Shown here piece after piece: positions 1 through 5,671 of a stretch of DNA of 8,755 bases. The stretch spans positions 1-8,755 of the forward strand of contig JANWHL010000203.1 in NCBI GenBank assembly GCA_025450405.1. The letters run 5' to 3'. Positions within the stretch are counted from its first letter, which is position 1; every line of letters starts with the position of its first letter. This DNA is from Ktedonobacterales bacterium. Its GTDB lineage: Bacteria > Chloroflexota > Ktedonobacteria > Ktedonobacterales > JADMIN01. Under the pieces are notes generated by a model, which ran no database searches, had not been told where the DNA came from, and worked only from the letters and a program-made list of their open reading frames with translations. Both the position numbers and the translations under genes were made by a program.

Positions 1-183
1 GTCGCGCGCCAGCTGTGCCGCCCGCGCCGCCGCCAGCTCACGCCGGCGCTCCGGGGTCGCCCGCAGACGTTCGCGCACCGCCGCCAGCCAGCGCTGGCGC
101 CAGTTGGGATCGCCCGGCCGCGGGCCAAGTGCCGCGCCGCCCCGCGCCGCCGCTTCGTTGGGCCGCACCCAAGCATCCTGCAT
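1..183 (-). CDS. Unidentified protein, N-terminal 61 codons (runs off left edge)
   Basis: The reading frame is open from ATG at 183-181 to the window edge, exactly 61 codons with no stop. A strong ribosome binding site, GGAGGTG, lies 6 nt before the ATG. The visible protein begins MQDAWVRPNEAAARG and continues with an Arg/Ala-rich, probably helical stretch containing GPRPGDPNWRQRW and ATPERRRELAAARAA. It is basic, with no signal peptide or membrane segment in the visible part. An in-frame ATG at 204-202 (seven codons upstream, MRWEVNA) has its own GGGAG 5 nt upstream, so a longer N-terminus is possible. It follows rpsI in the same orientation, but a hairpin and a possible promoter lie between them, so it probably starts a new transcription unit. 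I do not recognise the family. Confidence 0.6.
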   Translation of the reverse strand, partial: MQDAWVRPNEAAARGGAALGPRPGDPNWRQRWLAAVRERLRATPERRRELAAARAAQLARD

Positions 184-192
184 CGCGTTCAC

Positions 193-226
193 CTCCCACC
201 GCATGGCCGCTCCCACCGCATGGCCG
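193..226 (-). repeat. 17-bp perfect tandem duplication carrying a ribosome binding site
   Basis: Positions 193-209 and 210-226 are identical. On the minus strand the unit is CGGCCATGCGGTGGGAG. Each copy holds a GGGAG Shine-Dalgarno-like core and a CATG. The left copy supplies part of the ribosome binding site of the gene starting at 183. The right copy gives a second GGGAG placed 5 nt before the in-frame ATG at 204. Confidence 0.85.
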
Positions 227-277
227 CGCCGCGCACCCACCGGTCGCGGGCGCGCGGGCGCGCGGCCCCGCCTGCTC

Positions 278-283
278 AGTATA
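278..283 (-). promoter_or_regulatory. Extended -10 promoter element (TGGTATACT) for the gene at 183
   Basis: On the minus strand 283-278 reads TATACT (5 of 6 with TATAAT), preceded by TGG, giving a TGnTATACT extended -10. The expected -35 position falls inside the terminator-like hairpin and shows no TTGACA match, which is tolerated in extended -10 promoters. It predicts a start near 271 and an untranslated leader of about 90 nt. The same TGnTATACT motif occurs in the better promoter at 7289-7317. Confidence 0.4.
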
Positions 284-310
284 CCACCCGTCGTCGCTCG
301 CGACGGGTGG
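284..310 (-). terminator. Hairpin after rpsI, probable operon terminator
   Basis: CCACCCGTCG (284-293) and CGACGGGTGG (301-310) form a perfect 10-bp stem with a 7-nt loop. It begins 23 nt after the rpsI stop. In the minus direction it is followed by TATACTGAGC rather than a clean T run, so it is an imperfect intrinsic terminator and may need Rho or act as a 3' end stabiliser. Confidence 0.5.
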
Positions 311-333
311 CCGAGCCGAAGGGAGACGCGTGA

Positions 334-735
334 CTACCGCTTGGTGTACTGCGGCGCCTTGCGCGCGCGCTTGAGGCCGTACTTCTTGCGCTCCTTCATG
401 CGGGGATCCCGCGTGAGGAAACCAGCCTTGCGCAGCGCGGGCTTCTGGTCGGCATCGGCGCGCACCAGCGCCCGCGCGACACCGTGGCGGATGGCTCCCG
501 CCTGGCCGCTGACACCGCCGCCCACCACCTTGACACGCACGTCAAAGCGGCCCGCGAGCTCCAGCAAGCGCAGCGGGGCCCTCGCCTGGGTGAGCAGCGT
601 CTGCTGGCCCAGATAGTCCGCCGCGTCGCGCCCGTTAATGGTCATCGCGCCGTCCCCGTTGGGATACAGGCGCACGCGGGCCACGGCGGTCTTCCGCCGG
701 CCCGTACCGTAGTAGTAGAGTGTGCGCTCCGCCAA
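334..735 (-). CDS. rpsI: 30S ribosomal protein S9
   Basis: Protein S9 of the small ribosomal subunit; its C-terminal tail reaches toward the P-site tRNA. The 133-residue protein has the family signature throughout: YYYGTGRRKTAVARVRL near residues 7-23, VVGGGVSGQAGAIRHGVARAL at about 70-90, LRKAGFLTRDPRMKERKKYG at 101-120, and the conserved terminal QYTKR. Length is normal for the family. The start codon is TTG (735-733), supported by GGAGGAG 5 nt upstream; no ATG gives a better N-terminus. It lies 21 bp after rplM, the usual rplM-rpsI pair. It is the last gene before the hairpin at 284-310. The identification is secure. Confidence 0.97.
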   Translation of the reverse strand: MAERTLYYYGTGRRKTAVARVRLYPNGDGAMTINGRDAADYLGQQTLLTQARAPLRLLELAGRFDVRVKVVGGGVSGQAGAIRHGVARALVRADADQKPALRKAGFLTRDPRMKERKKYGLKRARKAPQYTKR

Positions 736-756
736 GGTGGCTCCTCCGGTCGTCTA

Positions 757-1344
757 CTAAGCTTCCGTCGTCGCGGCCGCCGTGTCAGCTTCCGCGTCCT
801 CATCCGTAGTCTTATCCGTAGTCTTGCTAGCGCTCTTCTTCGCGCTGGTGTCCGCCGCCTGCTCCGCGCTCACCGCCAGGCTCGTGGCGGCCTCCACCGG
901 CTCGGCCTTCGGCGCCTGCCAGGGGATCGGCTTCTGCGCCTGGTGCGGGTGCGTCGGCCCGGCATAGACCTTCAAGTGGCCCATGATGTCGTCGCCCAGC
1001 CGGTTGTGCGGCAGCATGCCCTCGATCGCCAGCTCGATGGCCCGCTCCGGCTTGCGCGCCAGCAACTGGCGCAGCGTCTCCGACTTCAGTCCGCCGGGAT
1101 ACTGGCTGTGCCGGTAATACATCTTGCTGTCGAGGCGGTTCCGGGTCACGGCCACCTTGGCGGCATTGACCACCACCACGAAATCGCCGCCGTTCATGTG
1201 CGGCGTGAAGGTCGGCTTGTGTTTGCCACGCAGAATTTGCGCCGCCTGCGAGGCCAGCCGCCCGAGCACCATCCCATCGGCGTCGATCACATACCAATGG
1301 TGATCCAGCTCGCTGGCCTTCGCGCTGTATGTCTTCGGATTCAT
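757..1344 (-). CDS. rplM: 50S ribosomal protein L13 with a long C-terminal tail
   Basis: Protein L13, an early-assembly protein of the large subunit. Residues 1-139 are a normal L13: KTYSAKASELDHHWYVIDAD, VLGRLASQAAQILRGKHKP, the HMNGGDFVVVVNAAKVAVT segment near 49-67, then YYRHSQYPGGLKSETL, GMLPHNRLGDDIM and KVYAGPTHPHQAQKP. L13 is usually about 140-150 residues. Here a tail from about 140 to 195 is added, rich in Ala, Thr, Ser, Lys, Glu and Asp, and probably disordered. It includes KTTDKTTDEDAEAD, encoded by a 12-bp tandem repeat. The ATG at 1344 overlaps the truA stop (ATGA), with GGGAG 8 nt upstream. A longer open frame to 1728 only reads back through truA and is rejected. Confidence 0.96.
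   Translation of the reverse strand: MNPKTYSAKASELDHHWYVIDADGMVLGRLASQAAQILRGKHKPTFTPHMNGGDFVVVVNAAKVAVTRNRLDSKMYYRHSQYPGGLKSETLRQLLARKPERAIELAIEGMLPHNRLGDDIMGHLKVYAGPTHPHQAQKPIPWQAPKAEPVEAATSLAVSAEQAADTSAKKSASKTTDKTTDEDAEADTAAATTEA
802..825 (-). repeat. 12-bp tandem repeat in the rplM tail
   Basis: ATCCGTAGTCTT occurs twice in direct succession (802-813 and 814-825). Twelve bases keep the frame, giving KTTD-KTTD in the L13 tail. This suggests growth by slippage in an unconstrained extension. Confidence 0.85.
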
Positions 1345-2294
1345 CCTACACTCTCCCATTCGACCGCCCCCGCCGGGTAGGTCACCCCGACGAGACAGAG
1401 ACCCCGCGCCGCCACCGCCGCGCCGGGATGCGTCTTCGCTCGCGCCTCCAAGATCGCCGCGAGCCCCGCCGCCGTCAGCCGGCCAGCGCCAACCAACAGC
1501 AGCGTGCCAACCATCCGCCGCACCATCCCGGTCAGAAAGGCGTTGGCGGTGAACTCGCACCAGATGGACGTGCCCGCCGCGGTCTCCGTAGATGTCGACT
1601 CCGTAGATGTCGCCTCCGTGGATGTCGCCCCTGGGGAGGCGACCGCGATGGCCTCCGCGGTCGTGTCCGCGAAGCCGCCTCGGCGCCCCACCCAGCGGCA
1701 GCGCGCCTCGCTCAGCACTCGCACACAATGCCCGCGCACTCCGTCGCGGCGTTGGTCCCGTGGGCTGGAGCCGAACGCGGCAAAGTCGTGCTCGCCGCGC
1801 AAAACCACCGCCGCCAGGTCCATCGCCGCCACATCCGGCCGGCGCGCCACCCGCAGCGCGTACCGCTCCGCGAGCGGGGCCGGCGCCGGATCCCAGAGGA
1901 TCTGGTAGCGGTATGAGCGTGCCAGCGCGCTGTAGCGCGCGTGGAACTCGGCCGCCACTGGCGCCGCCGCTCGCACCGCCACCGACCGCGGCAGGTGCGC
2001 GTTCAGCGCCCGTCCCCAGGCCCGCGCCGTCAGCCGGGCGTCTGAGCGAAAGCTCACCACCTGGCCCGTGGCGTGGACCCCGCTATCGGTCCGTCCCGCG
2101 GCTACGATCGTCACCTCCTCGCCCGCGACCGCCCGGATGGCCGCCTCGATGGCCCCCTGTACCGTCGGCCCGTGTTCGGCCGCCTGGCGCTGAAAGCCCG
2201 CGAAGTCGGTCCCATCGTACGCGATCCACAGCGCGATCGATTCCGTACGCGCCTTCACGGGGAGCACCTGGCGTGGATTCCCGCACAACGTCAT
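1341..2294 (-). CDS. truA: tRNA pseudouridine(38-40) synthase TruA with internal low-complexity insert
   Basis: Isomerises uridine to pseudouridine at positions 38-40 of the tRNA anticodon arm. Visible motifs: ALWIAYDGTDFAGFQRQ (21-37), TVQGAIEAAI (44-53), the catalytic-Asp motif AAGRTDSGVHATGQVV (65-80, Asp70), ALNAHLPRSVAV (96-107), the FHARYSALARSYRYQI block, HDFAAF, and NAFLTGMVRRMVGTLL (251-266). At 317 residues it is longer than the usual 245-275. Most of the excess is an insertion at about 202-243 containing ATSTE-ATSTE-STSTE. The ATG at 2294 has only a close GGAG (2 nt). A GTG at 2258-2256 with AGGTG 6 nt upstream begins nearer to where the family normally starts and may be the true start. 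Its stop overlaps the rplM start, suggesting translational coupling. Confidence 0.95.
   Translation of the reverse strand: MTLCGNPRQVLPVKARTESIALWIAYDGTDFAGFQRQAAEHGPTVQGAIEAAIRAVAGEEVTIVAAGRTDSGVHATGQVVSFRSDARLTARAWGRALNAHLPRSVAVRAAAPVAAEFHARYSALARSYRYQILWDPAPAPLAERYALRVARRPDVAAMDLAAVVLRGEHDFAAFGSSPRDQRRDGVRGHCVRVLSEARCRWVGRRGGFADTTAEAIAVASPGATSTEATSTESTSTETAAGTSIWCEFTANAFLTGMVRRMVGTLLLVGAGRLTAAGLAAILEARAKTHPGAAVAARGLCLVGVTYPAGAVEWESVG
1584..1626 (-). repeat. Three 15-bp tandem repeats inside truA
   Basis: A 13-bp core, CTCCGTAGATGTC, recurs at 1584-1596 and 1599-1611, and with one change at 1614-1626, at a constant period of 15. The period preserves the frame and encodes the five-residue repeat ATSTE/ATSTE/STSTE in the TruA insertion. 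Confidence 0.9.
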
Positions 2295-2316
2295 CGCTCC
2301 ACGGTCATCGCTCCAC
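2290..2316 (-). repeat. 13-bp direct repeat at the truA start
   Basis: GTCATCGCTCCAC occurs at 2290-2302 and 2304-2316. On the minus strand each copy reads GTGGAGCGATGAC, so the GGAG and ATG of truA are duplicated upstream. The upstream ATG (2308-2306) encodes only M-T-V-E-R and stops at a TGA that overlaps the truA ATG. Confidence 0.75.
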
Positions 2317-2331
2317 CGCGGCGCGCCGCGG
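2316..2331. repeat. 16-bp perfect GC palindrome between rplQ and truA
   Basis: CCGCGGCGCGCCGCGG is its own reverse complement. It lies 9 bp after the rplQ stop, in the 46-bp rplQ-truA gap. No T run follows on the minus strand, so it is not a standard terminator. It could fold in the mRNA and affect truA translation. Confidence 0.7.
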
Positions 2332-2340
2332 GTCGCGCAC

Positions 2341-2973
2341 CTACTCCACCAGTTCCAGGCGCACCATCTCCGACGCGTCGCCCTGCCGGCGGCCGATCTT
2401 CGTGATGCGCGTGTAGCCTCCGGGCCGCTCGCTGAAGCGCGGGACGAACTGCTCGAACATCTTGGCCACCGTCAGCGGGCGGGGCAGATGCTTGAGAATC
2501 GTCCGGCGGGCGTGCAGCTCGATGGCCAGCGCCTCGCGCGCCGCCATGAGCGCCGCCGCGGCCTCTTCCTGATTGTTGGCGAAGAGCCCGAGCAGCTCCT
2601 TCTTGCGCGCGGCCAGCTTGTCTTCGAGCAGCCGGCGTGCCTCCGGGCGCAGCGGGTACTTGCCCTGCGCGTCGCGCTCCTCGTTGGTGGCGACCTTCTC
2701 GTCCAGCGTGAACCGTCCCCGGCGGGCCAGGGCCAGCACCTGCTCGGCGCGATACTCGTCCTCCACCACCCCGCGTAGGTGGGCCATCGAAGCCTTGTGC
2801 CCGCGGATTGCTTTGGTGATCAGCTCCTCGGCCTCACCCCGCACCGCCTTGGCCCGTGCCTCGGTTGTCGTGATGTGCTCGTGGAGGTAGAGCCCCTCGA
2901 TCATGCTCCGGAACGCGGCGCGCCGCCGTGGCTCGGCCATGTTGATGCGGTTGCCCGCGATACGGTGCCTCAC
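2341..2973 (-). CDS. rplQ: 50S ribosomal protein L17 with a large internal insertion
   Basis: Protein L17, which sits near the peptide exit region of the large subunit. The N-terminal part has the family signature MRHRIAGNRIN, RRRAAFRSMIEGLYLHEHI, TTTEARAKAVRGEAEELIT. The C-terminal part resumes at about 154 with HARRTILKHLP, TVAKMFEQFVPRFSERPGGY, TRITKIGRRQGDASEMVRLE and ends LVE. L17 is usually about 115-130 residues; this one is 210. Residues of roughly 58-153 form an extra, charged, mostly helical segment (for example ARRLLEDKLAARKKELLGLF and EEAAAALMAAREALAIEL) between the two conserved halves. The start is GTG (2973-2971), with GGAGGAG 4 nt upstream, inside the end of rpoA; only 1 bp separates the genes, so they are surely cotranscribed and probably coupled. 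Confidence 0.95.
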   Translation of the reverse strand: MRHRIAGNRINMAEPRRRAAFRSMIEGLYLHEHITTTEARAKAVRGEAEELITKAIRGHKASMAHLRGVVEDEYRAEQVLALARRGRFTLDEKVATNEERDAQGKYPLRPEARRLLEDKLAARKKELLGLFANNQEEAAAALMAAREALAIELHARRTILKHLPRPLTVAKMFEQFVPRFSERPGGYTRITKIGRRQGDASEMVRLELVE

Positions 2974-2974
2974 C

Positions 2975-4003
2975 TTACTCCTCCTGCTCGTCGCTCAAGT
3001 CGCCGTCATAGTCGGCCAGCCCACCACGCTCCGACCGTTCCGTCGGACGGACATGCGGAAGGAAGCCCCGCGACAGCAACTTGTCGCGCAGCTCTTGCAG
3101 ACTCTTCTCGCCGAAGTTGCGCACCGCCAGCAGGTCGTCCTGGTTCATCATCAGGATCTGCCCCACCTTCAGCACGCCGCTGCGCTTCAAACAATTGAAC
3201 GAGCGCACCGTGAGGTCGAGATCCTCGATCGGCGTGTCGAAGATCTTCGCCGGGATCGGATACTCCGTCAGCCCCGGCGCACCACCCGGGCCCGCCTCGA
3301 TCGGTCTAGGGCCCGTGTCGATGACCTTCTCGTACTCCGCGATCATCTGGAAGTGCTGGACCAGCACCTGCGCCGCCTGGCGCATCGCCTCGTCTGGCGT
3401 GATCGTGCCGTCGGTCCACACCTGGAGGATGATCTTGTCGTAGTTGGTCATCTGCCCAACGCGCGTGTGCTCCACGGCGTACTGGACCTTTTGCACTGGC
3501 GTGTAGATAGCGTCCACCGGGATGACCCCGATGGGCTGATCTTCCTTCGACTCGGCTGGGATGTAGCCCTTGCCGGTCTCGACCACCAGCTCCATCTCCA
3601 GCCGCGCGTCGGGGCCGTCCAGCGTGCAGATGGGCTGCTCAGGGTTGACGACCTCGATGGTGCTTGGCACCTGGATGTCCGCCGCCGTCACCTCGCGCTC
3701 GCCCGTTACCTCCAGGTGCATCGTCACCGGGTGCTCCGAGAACGAGCGCAGGCGAATCCGCTTGACGTTCAGGACGATGTCGGTGACATCCTCCTTGACG
3801 TGGGGAATGTCCTGGAACTCATGCTGCACGCCCTCGATCTTGATGGACGTGACCGCGGATCCCGGCAGCGACGAGAGCAACACGCGCCGCAGCGCGTTGC
3901 CCAGGGTCATCCCGTACCCCGCCTCAAGCGGCTCGATATCGAAGCTGGCATAATCAGGTGAAGACTCCGTGGACTGGATGCGAGGCAGTGCGATATCAAG
4001 CAC
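2975..4003 (-). CDS. rpoA: DNA-directed RNA polymerase subunit alpha
   Basis: Alpha subunit, which dimerises to nucleate RNA polymerase assembly and binds promoter DNA and activators through its C-terminal domain. Residues 1 to about 230 are the N-terminal dimerisation domain: FDIEPLEAGYGMTLGNALRR (21-40), VLLSSLPGSAVTSIKIEGV (41-59), HEFQDIPHVKEDVTDIVLNV (61-80), plus the later TPVQKVQYAVEHTRVGQMT and YDKIILQVWTDGTITPDEA. A Pro/Gly-rich linker (231-257) precedes the C-terminal domain at 258-316, with LDLTVRSFNCLKRSGV and VRNFGEKSLQELRDKL; Arg267 corresponds to the DNA-contacting Arg265 of E. coli. A short acidic tail (SDEQEE) follows. The GTG start (4003-4001) has GGAGGAGGG about 6 nt upstream, overlapping the rpsD TAG. 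Length is normal. Confidence 0.98.
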   Translation of the reverse strand: MLDIALPRIQSTESSPDYASFDIEPLEAGYGMTLGNALRRVLLSSLPGSAVTSIKIEGVQHEFQDIPHVKEDVTDIVLNVKRIRLRSFSEHPVTMHLEVTGEREVTAADIQVPSTIEVVNPEQPICTLDGPDARLEMELVVETGKGYIPAESKEDQPIGVIPVDAIYTPVQKVQYAVEHTRVGQMTNYDKIILQVWTDGTITPDEAMRQAAQVLVQHFQMIAEYEKVIDTGPRPIEAGPGGAPGLTEYPIPAKIFDTPIEDLDLTVRSFNCLKRSGVLKVGQILMMNQDDLLAVRNFGEKSLQELRDKLLSRGFLPHVRPTERSERGGLADYDGDLSDEQEE

Positions 4004-4017
4004 GGGGAACCCTCCTC

Positions 4018-4647
4018 CTATCGCTGGTAGTACTCGACCACGAGCGCCTCGTCGAAAGGCAGCTCGAGCTCCTGCCGCGCGGGCAGCGCCAGCACCTGGC
4101 CGGAGAGCGCGTTGGCGTCCAGCCGCAGCCAGCCGGGCACACCCTTCTGCGTCACCATCAGCGCGCGGGCCTTGAAGTACTCCAGGTTCTTGCTGCGCGG
4201 GCGGACGGCCACCTCCATCCCCGGCTTGAGAATCATCGAGGGGATGTCGGTCTTGCGGCCATTCACCTGAAAATGCCCATGCGTCACCAACTGGCGCGCC
4301 TGCGCGCGCGAATCGGCGAAGCCCAGGCGATACACGACGCTGTCCAGCCGCATCTCCAGCCGCTGGAGCAGGTTTTCACTCGTCTTGCCGGCGCGTCGCG
4401 CCGACGCGTCGTAATAGCGCTGGAACTGGCGCTCCAGCACGCCGTACATCCGGCGCACCTTCTGCTTCTCGCGCAACTGCAGCGCATAGCCCGACGGCTT
4501 GCGCGTTCGTCCCTGGCCGTGCTGGCCGGGACGCGTATTGCGCCGCTCGATGGCGCACTTGGCGCTCATGCAGCGGTCGCCCTTGAGAAAGAGCTTGACG
4601 CCCTCACGTCTGCAGAGCTTGCAGACTGGTCCAGTGTAGCGTGCCAT
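4018..4647 (-). CDS. rpsD: 30S ribosomal protein S4, zinc-binding type
   Basis: Protein S4, which nucleates small-subunit assembly on 16S rRNA and in several bacteria represses its own mRNA. The 209-residue protein starts MARYTGPVCKLCRREGVKL and has Cys9, Cys12, Cys26 and Cys31 (C-x2-C-x13-C-x4-C), the four-cysteine form. Conserved blocks follow: RRNTRPGQHGQGRTRKPSGY (35-54), YALQLREKQKVRRMYGVLE, and the S4 RNA-binding domain at about 98-163 with EMRLDSVVYRLGFADSRAQA and ARQLVTHGHFQVNGRKTDIP. ATG at 4647 is required for the canonical N-terminus. Its GGAGGAGG (4661-4668) is 13 nt away, longer than normal, and abuts a hairpin. It lies 14 bp before rpoA and 520 bp after rpsK. Confidence 0.97.
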   Translation of the reverse strand: MARYTGPVCKLCRREGVKLFLKGDRCMSAKCAIERRNTRPGQHGQGRTRKPSGYALQLREKQKVRRMYGVLERQFQRYYDASARRAGKTSENLLQRLEMRLDSVVYRLGFADSRAQARQLVTHGHFQVNGRKTDIPSMILKPGMEVAVRPRSKNLEYFKARALMVTQKGVPGWLRLDANALSGQVLALPARQELELPFDEALVVEYYQR

Positions 4648-4667
4648 CGCTGGCTGTTATCCTCCTC

Positions 4668-4685
4668 CGGGCGGGCTCGCGCCCG
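4668..4685 (-). promoter_or_regulatory. Hairpin abutting the rpsD ribosome binding site
   Basis: CGGGCG (4668-4673) pairs with CGCCCG (4680-4685) across a 6-nt loop. On the minus-strand transcript the 3' arm of the stem shares its last base with the GGAGGAGG of rpsD (4668-4661). Folding could limit ribosome access. Any regulatory function is inferred. Confidence 0.35.
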
Positions 4686-4730
4686 TGTCCGGTCTCCGGT
4701 CACAAATTGTCTCGTCTGCGCTGGCGCGCG

Positions 4731-4767
4731 CCCGCGGGCCGCGCGCTTCGCGGGCCCGGCCCGCGGG
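4731..4767 (-). promoter_or_regulatory. Mutually exclusive GC hairpins in the rpsD leader
   Basis: CCCGCGGGCC (4731-4740) is the exact reverse complement of 4758-4767, giving a 10-bp stem with a 17-nt loop. The loop contains CGCGGG (4749-4754), which can instead pair with CCCGCG (4760-4765). The two folds exclude each other, as in attenuator-like switches. In such GC-rich DNA chance is a real alternative. Confidence 0.35.
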
Positions 4768-4931
4768 GAGTAGGCTCGTCGTTGGGTGGTCCCCAGGGAC
4801 CAGGATCTCCAGTGCGTACACGGCCTACACCGGGGTGCGTGGCCAACACCTCCCGGTGTGTCGTCGCCCGCGCCGCCAGCCGCAGCGGCCCGGGCGCGCG
4901 TCGCGCCGTGGAGGTCAGCATCGTCAACGGC

Positions 4932-4953
4932 CGCGCGATTTCCGGATCGCGCG
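4932..4953. repeat. 8-bp inverted repeat with 6-nt loop in the rpsK-rpsD gap
   Basis: CGCGCGAT (4932-4939) and ATCGCGCG (4946-4953) flank TTCCGG. No T run follows on either strand, so terminator function is unlikely. Confidence 0.5.
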
Positions 4954-5167
4954 CCGTCGCCAGGCGCGGCCGCCGGGGGCCGCGCGAATAGGCCGCGGAC
5001 CGATGAGAGGAACATCGACCGCGGTGGACCGGAGAACACCGAACGCCGTCCATCGCGGGACGGCGAGGACAACCTGATGACACTTCAGCAAGGCGCCACC
5101 AGACACGCGCCAGGCCGATGCCAGGCGTACTCCAGACGCGCCGCCAGCCACGTCACGAGCCTCGGCG

Positions 5168-5572
5168 CTAGACACGCCGTCGCTTGGGCGGACGGCAGCC
5201 GTTGTGCGGGATCGGCGTCACATCCGTGATCGAGACCACCGTCAGCCCGGACGTCTGCAGCGAGCGGATCGCCGCCTCGCGCCCCGCGCCCGGCCCCTTC
5301 ACATAGACCTCGATCTGCCGCACGCCATGCTCGATCGCCTTGCGCGCCGCGCTCTCCGCGGTCAGCTGGGCCGCGTAGGGCGTGCTCTTGCGCGAACCCT
5401 TGTAGCTGACCGCCCCGGCACTGCTCCACGACACCACGTTGCCGTTGGGGTCCGTGATCGTCACGATCGTATTGTTGAACGTCGACTGGATGTGCGCCTG
5501 ACCCCGTGGCACGGACTTCCGTTCGCGCCGCCGTGGGCGACCCGGACCGCGCTTGGGTGCCTTTTCCGCCAT
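5168..5572 (-). CDS. rpsK: 30S ribosomal protein S11
   Basis: Protein S11 of the small-subunit platform, close to the mRNA exit and the 16S 3' end. At 134 residues it has normal length. A basic N-terminal extension (KAPKRGPGRPRRRERKSVPR, 4-23) precedes the conserved core: QAHIQSTFNNTIVTITDPNG (25-44), VVSWSSAGAVSYKGSRKSTP (46-65), YAAQLTAESAARKAIEHGV (66-84), VYVKGPGAGREAAIRSLQTSG (89-109), and the hallmark end DVTPIPHNGCRPPKRRRV (117-134). The ATG at 5572 has AGGAG about 9 nt upstream. It follows rpsM by 99 bp, in which TGGCCGGCG (5602-5610) and CGCCGGCCA (5631-5639) form an inverted repeat. Confidence 0.98.
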   Translation of the reverse strand: MAEKAPKRGPGRPRRRERKSVPRGQAHIQSTFNNTIVTITDPNGNVVSWSSAGAVSYKGSRKSTPYAAQLTAESAARKAIEHGVRQIEVYVKGPGAGREAAIRSLQTSGLTVVSITDVTPIPHNGCRPPKRRRV

Positions 5573-5601
5573 GCCTGCTCGCTCCTCTCGGCTCCCCGCG
5601 C

Positions 5602-5639
5602 TGGCCGGCGGGTCCGGCGGCGCCCGTGCGCGCCGGCCA
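5602..5639. repeat. 9-bp inverted repeat in the rpsM-rpsK gap
   Basis: TGGCCGGCG at 5602-5610 is the exact reverse complement of CGCCGGCCA at 5631-5639, with a 20-nt GC-rich loop. It lies about 30 nt before the rpsK start. There is no T run on either side, so an mRNA stabilising or translational role is more plausible than termination. Confidence 0.5.
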
Positions 5640-5671
5640 CCGTCGCGGCGACCGTGTACCCCCGATGGGGC

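Larger units (their letters stand above)
4648..5167 (-). other. 520-bp gap between rpsK and rpsD, no supported gene; candidate rpsD leader
   Basis: Neighbouring operon genes elsewhere in this window are much closer together. No frame here has recognisable protein signatures. The longest candidate, 5083-4700 on the minus strand, is Arg/Pro-rich and shares the space with open shadows in two other frames. I found no convincing -35/-10 pair; TTGACG at 4922-4927 lacks a -10 partner. The region holds GC-rich inverted repeats (4668-4685, 4731-4767, 4787-4802, 4932-4953). It may be a structured leader, a remnant of a lost gene, or neutral sequence. Confidence 0.5.

Noticed and set aside
15..1380. Plus-strand open frames across 15-1380
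   Set aside because: They are mirror frames of rpsI and rplM and the adjacent GC-rich DNA, with Arg/Ala/Pro-rich products and no family signatures.
1345..1728. 128-codon upstream extension of the rplM frame
   Set aside because: It runs antiparallel in no sense but overlaps truA on the same strand in another frame, is Gly/Arg-rich, and the canonical L13 start with a ribosome site is at 1344.
4922..4927. TTGACG as a -35 box of an rpsD promoter
   Set aside because: The position 17 bp downstream is GC-rich, with no -10-like hexamer at any usual spacing.
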